Positions 5,785 through 10,659 of a DNA stretch of 10,659 nucleotides are shown one piece after another; within the stretch, counting starts at the first letter, position 1, and every line of letters begins with the position of its first letter. Source of the DNA: Dehalococcoidales bacterium (GTDB lineage: Bacteria; Chloroflexota; Dehalococcoidia; Dehalococcoidales; Fen-1064); contig JAQTOJ010000048.1 in NCBI GenBank assembly GCA_028713395.1, forward strand, positions 1-10,659, read 5' to 3'. The position numbers were made by a program, and so were the translations under genes. The notes under the pieces were generated by a model, which saw only the letters and a list, made by a program, of their open reading frames with translations, did not search any database and was not told the origin of the DNA.

Positions 5785-6159
5785 ATGAATACGCCGGCAA
5801 GACGCCGGGGCTCGAGTGGACTTATGGTGAGGCAAATTCGTCAGGGCGAAAAAAGAATCGTCTGTCCCATTACCGGTGGGCAATTGGTAATCAATCTGAT
5901 TACCCATCGCGTTACTATAAAAAAAACGGTGATCGAATTACCCGATATCGAATTTCGTTTACTCTGTGTTTTGGCTCGAACGCCCGGACAGGTCATTCCC
6001 CATGAGAAACTGCTCGTGCGGGTCTGGGGTGAAGAATATTGTTGGGCGATCAACTACGTCCACGTCCACATGAAAAGACTGCGCGATATGTTGAATACCG
6101 GTATTGGTTCTGGTTGCTATATCTCCAATATCCGGGGAAAAGGTTACCGCCTCGATTAA
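5785..6159 (+). CDS. Receiver-less OmpR/PhoB-type winged-helix protein, copy 2
   Basis: 124 residues, again only a Trans_reg_C domain: GGQLVINLITHRVTI, PDIEFRLLCVLARTPG, HEKLLVRVWG, VHVHMKRLRDML and the wing SNIRGKGYRLD. About half of the residues match copy 1, including HVHMK-LRD in the recognition helix, so both may read related DNA sites. It differs by a basic N-terminus (TPARRR) and no receiver. It has its own TTGACA promoter, so the two copies can be expressed separately. Start is uncertain: ATG 5785 leaves a leader of roughly nine bases without a ribosome site, while ATG 5824 has only a weak GTGGA before it. It converges with tupC with 39 bp between the stops, and no terminator hairpin is visible there. 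Confidence 0.82.
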   Translation: MNTPARRRGSSGLMVRQIRQGEKRIVCPITGGQLVINLITHRVTIKKTVIELPDIEFRLLCVLARTPGQVIPHEKLLVRVWGEEYCWAINYVHVHMKRLRDMLNTGIGSGCYISNIRGKGYRLD

Positions 6160-6198
6160 TAGCGATTTCCCCAAGAAAACACAGAAACAAAGACTTGA

Positions 6199-7299
6199 TT
6201 ATCCCCGGCTGATCAGGTGTATTGCAGTGGCTTTGAAGGTGGCTGTTACCGTGTCACCGATCGCCAAACCCAGTTCCTCCTGGCTACGGCGGGTAATGAG
6301 AGCAATCAACGGGACCCCGCCATCGAGCGTAACTCTCGTCTGCGCCCCCAAATTGACGATACGTGTGATTTTGCCTGTTATACTATTGCGGGCGCTGCTC
6401 GTGACCATAGTATGCTTTGACAGTGTGATATCTTCGAATTTCAAGCACGCGGTGACATCGGAACCGGTTTTCAATGAGGACACAGCCTCAATCATCCGGT
6501 TGCCGCTTTCGATTATCGCCAAACCTTCATGTTGTTCGATGATTTTGCCGTGCCAGATATTTCCTGCCTCAACAAAAGTAGCCACTTCCTCATCGGCGGG
6601 GTAGTTAAAGACCTGTTCCGGCGTGCCGGTTTGCCGGATTATGCCATTAATCAATACAATCACTCTATCTGCCAGCGCCAGGGCTTCATTGCGGTCGTGG
6701 GTTACCATCACCGTAGTCAACCGTGTTTCTCTCAGCACTTTTTCAAAATCATCGGTCAACGCCTGGCGGGTGGGGCTATCCAGCCCCGTAAACGGTTCGT
6801 CAAGAAAAAGCACTTCCGGTTCCAGTGCAAAAGCGCGGGCAAGACTAACACGCTTGGCTTCCCCTCCGGACAATGTCTTTCCGGATCGTTTCGCCAGATG
6901 CAGTACGCCGAAACGGTTTAACCATTCACGAACAAGGGACTGTGCCATTTTTTTATCAACCCGGTGTAGCCGTAAACCGAGCATCACATTATCCCAGACC
7001 GAAGAGTTCATCAGCAGGGGTTCCTGGAATGCCACCGAAACCCGGCGGCGTAATTCCAGTACATTACTTTGGTGAGTAACCGGGTTCCCAAAATAGGAAA
7101 TGACGCCGGTGGTGGGACTGGTTAACAAAGACAAATTAAGTAATAAAGTGGTTTTCCCTGATCCATTAGGACCAATGACCACCAGCATCTCCCCGGAATT
7201 TATCTCCAGCGCCGGTATTGATAGCACCTTACGGCTGCCGTAATTTACAGATAGATCTTTAACGCTGATTGGAGTAAGGGTGTTCATTTTTTGACTCAC
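6199..7299 (-). CDS. tupC: Tungstate/molybdate ABC transporter ATP-binding protein with C-terminal oxyanion-binding (TOBE-like) domain
   Basis: 366-residue ATPase subunit that powers oxyanion import from the cytoplasmic face. Walker A is GPNGSGKTT (43-51), Q-loop Q92, signature LSGGEAKR (143-150), Walker B VLFLDEP (163-169) and switch H201 in VTHD. After residue 235 a second domain of about 130 residues carries the TOBE-like pattern ARNSITGKITRIVNLGAQTRVTLDGG, found in ModC/WtpC-type ATPases, where bound oxyanion can inhibit transport. The start is GTG 7299: its bases overlap the tupB stop (GTGA), with a GGAG ten bases upstream, indicating translational coupling; ATG 7287 is an alternative without a ribosome site. 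Tungstate is favoured over molybdate because the partner binding protein is TupA-like. Confidence 0.88.
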   Translation of the reverse strand: MSQKMNTLTPISVKDLSVNYGSRKVLSIPALEINSGEMLVVIGPNGSGKTTLLLNLSLLTSPTTGVISYFGNPVTHQSNVLELRRRVSVAFQEPLLMNSSVWDNVMLGLRLHRVDKKMAQSLVREWLNRFGVLHLAKRSGKTLSGGEAKRVSLARAFALEPEVLFLDEPFTGLDSPTRQALTDDFEKVLRETRLTTVMVTHDRNEALALADRVIVLINGIIRQTGTPEQVFNYPADEEVATFVEAGNIWHGKIIEQHEGLAIIESGNRMIEAVSSLKTGSDVTACLKFEDITLSKHTMVTSSARNSITGKITRIVNLGAQTRVTLDGGVPLIALITRRSQEELGLAIGDTVTATFKATAIHLISRG

Positions 7300-7994
7300 T
7301 GGTTTTTGCTCCGCTGTTGGATAAAAGTCAGCAACAGGTTGACGAGGTAGACCAGTATCATCAAAATGATGCTCAGGGCTATGGCGATATCGAAACTTCC
7401 TTTGCTCGCCTCACCCACAATTGCCGTGGTCATCACTCTCGTTTGTCCGTTGATATTGCCGCCAACCATCATTGATGCGCCAACCTCTGAAATCACGGCG
7501 CCGAATCCAGCCATGACCGCGGCCAATAACGGTAAACGCGCCTCCAGCAGTAAAATCCATACCATTTGCAGACGGGAGGCCCCCAAAGCCCGTATCTGGA
7601 GGCGTAATTTAGGATCGAGCTGTTGTATCCCCGCCATGGTAAATCCGGATACCAATGGCATGGCGATAATAAATTGCGCCAAGATCATTGCCGTGGGGGT
7701 ATAAAGTATGTGAAAAAAGCCGAGTGGTCCATTACGCCAAATGAATAACAGGACTACCAACCCTACCACTACCGGTGGCGCGCCCATCCCTGTATTGATC
7801 AGCGAAACTAAAAAACGCCGGCCGGGGAATTTGTTCAAGCCCAGCGCCACTCCAATGGGAATACCGCATAACAGGCTCAACGCAGTCGCTGCCCCGGAGA
7901 CGCCCAAAGATAACAGGACAATCTGCAATACCTGGCGATCGCCATGCACGATCATCCAGAAAGCTTGCACAATCCCGTTAATGATATAGGTCAT
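7296..7994 (-). CDS. tupB: Tungstate ABC transporter permease TupB
   Basis: 232-residue integral membrane protein with about five to six hydrophobic segments (around 22-50, 62-86, 95-120, 145-170 and 202-226). The cytoplasmic EAA loop that docks the ATPase is IRALGASRLQ with LLLEARLP (134-155). SEVGASMMVGGN followed by TRVMTTAI (169-192) is typical of the TupB/ModB branch. It forms the translocation pore for the TupA-delivered anion. It overlaps tupC by 4 bases and is separated from tupA by 76 bp holding a hairpin. The ATG at 7994 follows directly on the T-rich tail of that hairpin, with only a weak AGGT ribosome site ten bases upstream, so translation may be low or structure-dependent. Confidence 0.92.
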   Translation of the reverse strand: MTYIINGIVQAFWMIVHGDRQVLQIVLLSLGVSGAATALSLLCGIPIGVALGLNKFPGRRFLVSLINTGMGAPPVVVGLVVLLFIWRNGPLGFFHILYTPTAMILAQFIIAMPLVSGFTMAGIQQLDPKLRLQIRALGASRLQMVWILLLEARLPLLAAVMAGFGAVISEVGASMMVGGNINGQTRVMTTAIVGEASKGSFDIAIALSIILMILVYLVNLLLTFIQQRSKNQ

Positions 7995-8040
7995 AAAACA
8001 AAATACCTGGTCTACCTGTCACATTAGCGACAGGTAGACC
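7995..8040 (-). terminator. Intercistronic hairpin/attenuator between tupA and tupB
   Basis: GGTCTACCTGTC (8009-8020) pairs perfectly over 12 bases with GACAGGTAGACC (8029-8040) around an eight-base loop. Read on the minus strand the stem is followed by AGGTATTTTGTTTT, which runs directly into the tupB ATG. It has the form of an intrinsic terminator inside the operon. It should cut part of the transcripts after tupA and protect tupA mRNA, giving more binding protein than permease and ATPase. Confidence 0.75.
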
Positions 8041-8070
8041 ATATTAATTCTAGAATATCAAAAATATTAG

Positions 8071-9069
8071 TTACTTGGTACCGTAAAACGCTTCTGATTT
8101 TCCGGCATCCGCATAGAAAAGAGGCTGCCCGTATTTGTCTACGCCAAAATCGGCAATGACTCGTTGTGCTTCAGGTGAAACCATAAAGCGGACAAAAGCC
8201 CTGCCCCCTTCTGCATTCAACTTGATGCCGGGAAATGCCCCAGGGTTGACCTGTATTACGTGGTATGTGTTTATCAGGGTCGGGAAGTCATTTTCCACCA
8301 TTATATCAAGGCTTAGCGTGGATTTTTGCGCAATATAAGTAGAACGGTCGGTCAGAGTGTAGCCTCCTTTTTCAGAGGCAATGCGTAACAAATCACCCAT
8401 ACCGGTATTTGCTTCTACATACCATGACTGTCCTTTCTGGGTAATGGCGGCGGTTGTCCAAATGGATTTCTCTTTGGTGTCTGTCCCGGAGGCATCTCCG
8501 CGGCTGTAAAATAGACTACCTGCCGCCGCTATTTTCTTAAAGGCAGCCACGGTGGATGTCATTCCTTTAATCCCCGCCGGATCTTTACTGGGCCCAACCA
8601 CAATATAATCATTGTGCGCAAAAAACGTGCGATTGATGCCGTACCCGCCAGCCACAAATGTCAACTCGGCGGCTGGTGAATGGACCACTAAAACATCTGC
8701 TTGCCCGGCTTGCCCCAGCGCAATTGCCGCACCGGAACCATTGTATATCGGTTTTACTTTATAGCCTGTCTCGCTTTCAAACATGGGGATCAAAACGTCC
8801 ATTAGTCCTGAATCGCGGACACTGGTCGTGGAGGACAAGATGAGTTCTTTTACCGCGGGAGTGGTGGTAGCGGGGATTGTGGTCACCGCGGTGGTGGCAG
8901 GGGTTACGGTAGTTGTTGCGGACGGCGGCGTTTGCGGATTTTCCAAGGTGGAGGTGACAAACGTTGGCTGAGTGTTAGGGTTGGCTGCCGGTGTACAGCC
9001 GGTGGCAGCCAGCATCAGGGCGGTGATACCAATCAGGGCATTGATAAATAGTGCGCGGGGGAATTTCAT
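8071..9069 (-). CDS. tupA: Tungstate-binding lipoprotein TupA
   Basis: 332-residue solute-binding protein that captures tungstate outside the membrane for TupBC. A lipoprotein signal with AATGC places the lipidated residue at C25. A Thr/Pro/Ala-rich linker (about 26-72) tethers the domain, which starts at VKELILSSTTS. Family signatures are STTSVRDSGLMD (80-91), where the TTS residues bind the oxyanion, SRGDASGTDTKE (189-200) and NTGMGDLLRIA (221-231). The length exceeds that of typical TupA because of the linker, as expected for a membrane-tethered form. AAAGGAGTACC before the ATG is a good ribosome site. The regulator gene ends 13 bp upstream, so all four genes share a transcript. Tungstate is favoured over molybdate because the motifs are of the TupA type and not the ModA type. 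Confidence 0.92.
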   Translation of the reverse strand: MKFPRALFINALIGITALMLAATGCTPAANPNTQPTFVTSTLENPQTPPSATTTVTPATTAVTTIPATTTPAVKELILSSTTSVRDSGLMDVLIPMFESETGYKVKPIYNGSGAAIALGQAGQADVLVVHSPAAELTFVAGGYGINRTFFAHNDYIVVGPSKDPAGIKGMTSTVAAFKKIAAAGSLFYSRGDASGTDTKEKSIWTTAAITQKGQSWYVEANTGMGDLLRIASEKGGYTLTDRSTYIAQKSTLSLDIMVENDFPTLINTYHVIQVNPGAFPGIKLNAEGGRAFVRFMVSPEAQRVIADFGVDKYGQPLFYADAGKSEAFYGTK

Positions 9070-9082
9070 GGTACTCCTTTGT

Positions 9083-10222
9083 CTATGTCTCTATTATTTT
9101 TATTTTTCCCGTATCGGCGGTATCGTAACCGGGAATAGAATTGAGCATATCTATAAAATCCGCGCTTTTTACAATCTCAGTGATCACCGAAAACGGTTCC
9201 CTGTCTAGAGTTTTTTGCAGCGCGATCAGGTCATAGCGTTCTTTGAAAAGCGGGAGAAAAGTTAGATTAAAAGCGTCGGCGGCGGACTGCGCTCCCATGC
9301 CGACATCGGCCTTTTGCCGGGCGATCAAACCGGCCACCGCCATGTGGGTGGTTTCTTCCCTGTCGTACCCTTTTACCTCATCGCAAGGGATTTTCGCCTG
9401 TCGTAATTGAGTGTCTAATAGAATCCGGGTACCAGAACCTTTTTGCCGGTTTACGAACACGATGTTCCGGCGCATCAAGTCCTGCACCCCGTGTATATTT
9501 TTCGGGTTACCCGGGGCAACTATCAGTCCCTGAACCCTTTGCAGCAGGTTGATAACAACCACGGTTTCGTTGGGCATCATCTTTCGTATGAACGGAATAT
9601 TGAATTCACCGGTTTCTTCGTCTGCCAGATGTGCCCCGGCGATATCGGCATCGCCCCGTTCCAGCGCTAACAATCCGGCAAGACTACCGACAAAATTGGT
9701 GTCCATATTGGCCGTAGTTTGTAAAGTAGAATGGTGTTTTGCCAAAAGCTCGATTGCGAGATCATGGCTACCGGAAAAACGGATAGTTTTCACGTCCTTG
9801 CCGGCATGGTCTGGTTTTTTCCTCTTTACGGGTGCCCTTCTTTCACGCCATTCGGCGAGCTGGATAGTAGTAGCCGTCTCCAGGTCTTCCACGGAAAATC
9901 CCGACCCCAGAGACTGTATGATGGCTTTTTCCAGGATAGCCCCCAGTTTCTGGCGGCGTTGTTTCAATACAGCCGTGTCTTCAATCACCGGAGCCACGTA
10001 GTTGCCGCTACCCTGGCGGGCAACGATAATCCCTTCTTTGGTGAGTTCCAGATACGCCCGCGCCACCGTGCCGGGGTCGATATGTAAAGTGGCTGCCAGT
10101 GCGCGTATTGCCGGTAGGCGGTCATCTGGTTTGAGTTCGCCTTTGGCAATACATTCCCGGAAAAAGTCTACTAACTGGAGGTAAGTAGCGCGTTCCCCGC
10201 TGAATACAAAATCTGTTTTCAA
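9083..10222 (-). CDS. GntR (YtrA-like) regulator fused to a PBP_like oxyanion-sensor domain; probable tup operon repressor
   Basis: About 380 residues. The N-terminal GntR winged helix shows YLQLVDFFRECIAKG, LPAIRALAATLHIDPGTVARAY and a wing QGSGNYV. A linker follows, then a periplasmic-binding-protein-like domain of the PF12727 kind, with GSHDLAIELLA, IVFVNRQKGSGTR, ADVGMGAQSAA and GYDTA near the end. This domain is related to TupA/ModA folds and is seen on molybdate- or tungstate-related proteins, so the ligand is probably tungstate or molybdate. The frame is open to GTG 10255, but that codon lies inside the operator and upstream of the predicted transcript start. TTG 10222, preceded at good distance by GAGGG, is chosen instead. 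tupA starts 13 bp downstream. This is not the TunR type of tungstate regulator, whose DNA-binding domain is different. Confidence 0.85.
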   Translation of the reverse strand: MKTDFVFSGERATYLQLVDFFRECIAKGELKPDDRLPAIRALAATLHIDPGTVARAYLELTKEGIIVARQGSGNYVAPVIEDTAVLKQRRQKLGAILEKAIIQSLGSGFSVEDLETATTIQLAEWRERRAPVKRKKPDHAGKDVKTIRFSGSHDLAIELLAKHHSTLQTTANMDTNFVGSLAGLLALERGDADIAGAHLADEETGEFNIPFIRKMMPNETVVVINLLQRVQGLIVAPGNPKNIHGVQDLMRRNIVFVNRQKGSGTRILLDTQLRQAKIPCDEVKGYDREETTHMAVAGLIARQKADVGMGAQSAADAFNLTFLPLFKERYDLIALQKTLDREPFSVITEIVKSADFIDMLNSIPGYDTADTGKIKIIET

Positions 10223-10232
10223 ATAGCCCTCG

Positions 10233-10255
10233 GTGTATGGAAATCCACCATACAC
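10233..10255. promoter_or_regulatory. Operator palindrome GTGTATGG-N7-CCATACAC
   Basis: Perfect 8-bp arms at 10233-10240 and 10248-10255. The outer bases read GTGTA-N13-TACAC, the arrangement I recall for YtrA-subfamily GntR operators. The palindrome overlaps the -10 box and predicted start site of the regulator-tupABC transcript, so bound protein would block the promoter. It ends just upstream of the GAGGG ribosome site. Confidence 0.75.
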
Positions 10256-10283
10256 TTTAGCAACAAATAGGGACGCGCGTCAA
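10254..10283 (-). promoter_or_regulatory. Promoter of the regulator-tupABC operon
   Basis: On the minus strand TTGACG (plus 10278-10283) is followed after 18 bp by TAAAGT (plus 10254-10259), giving a start near 10247 inside the palindrome. The -10 match is moderate (4 of 6). The position relative to the operator and to the terminator of the upstream gene supports it. Confidence 0.55.
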
Positions 10284-10306
10284 ATAAATGGGATTTAAGA
10301 GAAGAA

Positions 10307-10342
10307 GCAAAAAAAAGACCCCTCGATGTTTGCGAGGGGTCT
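10307..10342 (-). terminator. Intrinsic terminator after the zinc-ribbon gene
   Basis: AGACCCCTCG (10316-10325) pairs with CGAGGGGTCT (10333-10342) around a seven-base loop. On the minus strand the stem runs into eight consecutive T residues (plus-strand A run 10308-10315). It separates the zinc-ribbon gene from the tup operon promoter. The interval 10343-10399 shows nothing else. Confidence 0.92.
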
Positions 10343-10399
10343 CATATTTCCCACGGCATTGGAGCTCTGTAAGCGCAATGTTAACCGGGGATCGCTCCG

Positions 10400-10618
10400 T
10401 TAGTTCGCGTCAGAAACGCGTACGTTAGTATAAACTTTTTGCCGGGTAGCTACCTGGGCTTTCACTTTTAGTTGATTGCCGGCGCTGGCCGCGACGATAT
10501 CGGATACATCACGTTGATAACCGCAGAGTAAACATTCTTCGTACCAGCCGTCAGTTTCGCGCTGAATGAAGAGATCGCCACTGCAACGGGGACAACTCTT
10601 TAACTTCCAAACCGCCAT
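10400..10618 (-). CDS. Small zinc-ribbon protein
   Basis: 72 residues. Two CxxC knuckles, CPRC (9-12) and CLLC (29-32), spaced by 16 residues containing GDLFIQ and GWYEE, make a single zinc ribbon. The C-terminal half has no recognisable motif and is rich in Ala, Val and Lys. GGGAGG lies about eight bases before the ATG, and a strong terminator follows the stop. Such solo ribbons may bind nucleic acid or protein; the specific role here is unknown. I have the impression that similar proteins are common in Dehalococcoidia, which I cannot verify from the sequence. Confidence 0.8.
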   Translation of the reverse strand: MAVWKLKSCPRCSGDLFIQRETDGWYEECLLCGYQRDVSDIVAASAGNQLKVKAQVATRQKVYTNVRVSDAN

Positions 10619-10659
10619 TTCCCATTCCTCCCTGATTTTGGAGTCTCTTTTCGGGAGAC

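Noticed and set aside
6160..6198. Bidirectional terminator between the second winged-helix gene and tupC
   Set aside because: Expected between converging genes, but no stem of useful length is visible in the 39 bp.
6104..7079. Plus-strand open frames of 60-166 codons opposite tupC
   Set aside because: They lie antisense to a gene with complete ABC ATPase motifs, have no ribosome sites and encode low-complexity Arg/Ser/Pro-rich sequence typical of shadow frames.
6199..7299. Molybdate-specific transporter (ModABC) assignment
   Set aside because: The binding protein has the TupA-type STTSVRDSGLMD and SRGDASGTDTKE signatures and the permease is of the TupB kind; molybdate cannot be fully excluded, but tungstate fits better.
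10640..10659. Small inverted repeat GTCTC-N7-GAGAC at the right edge
   Set aside because: Only 5-bp arms and cut by the window end; it may be part of a larger element but cannot be judged here.
1..10659. CRISPR array, tRNA/rRNA genes, insertion sequences or integrases
   Set aside because: No regularly spaced repeats, no cloverleaf or rRNA-like sequence and no transposase or recombinase motifs were found on either strand; the AT-rich block at 3500-5680 carries no mobility gene within the window.

Overview
The window reads as chromosomal DNA of an anaerobic bacterium. A tungstate/molybdate importer, an arsenite methyltransferase preceded by a small AbrB-like protein, receiver-less OmpR-type winged-helix proteins and a small zinc-ribbon protein together suggest Chloroflexota, class Dehalococcoidia or a relative. 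That placement is an inference from gene style and moderate GC; there is no rRNA or marker gene here to prove it.

Layout, left to right. (1) 1-425, plus strand: the C-terminal end of a TatD-family metal-dependent hydrolase and a DUF167/YggU protein. (2) 472-1656, plus: a consensus sigma-70 promoter, a cysteine-rich AbrB-fold protein, arsenite methyltransferase ArsM, and a clear intrinsic terminator, forming a self-contained two-gene arsenic unit. (3) 1677-3469, minus: a MerR-type regulator followed 24 bp later by a GHKL (HSP90/MutL/MORC-like) ATPase, driven by a TTGACA-17-TATTAT promoter. (4) 3500-6159, plus: a more AT-rich stretch with an unrecognised secreted protein rich in Trp, an unrecognised lipoprotein and two tandem paralogous OmpR-type winged-helix proteins without receiver domains. 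It also holds an 11-bp-period direct repeat, a two-codon ORF behind a perfect Shine-Dalgarno and a 13-bp-stem hairpin. This is the least explained part of the window. (5) 6199-10283, minus: a tungstate/molybdate uptake operon in the order GntR-PBP_like regulator, tupA (lipoprotein), hairpin/attenuator, tupB (permease), tupC (ATPase plus oxyanion-binding tail). (6) 10307-10618, minus: a zinc-ribbon protein ending in a strong terminator that separates it from the tup operon.

How the genes work together. The tup operon looks autoregulated. The regulator has a YtrA-like GntR DNA-binding domain fused to a periplasmic-binding-protein-like sensor domain, and a GTGTA-N13-TACAC palindrome sits on its own -10/+1 region. 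That arrangement also means its start is most likely TTG at 10222 and not the upstream GTG. A hairpin with a T-rich tail between tupA and tupB would give more binding protein than membrane components. The arsenic pair would volatilise or methylate As(III), probably under control of the Cys-rich AbrB-like protein. In the MerR-ATPase unit the position of the usual catalytic Glu of GHKL ATPases is Gln (Q29), so its chemistry is uncertain.

The best candidates for something undescribed are the MerR-GHKL pair and the secreted protein/lipoprotein/double winged-helix block at 3500-6159. Neither can be assigned a function from sequence alone.
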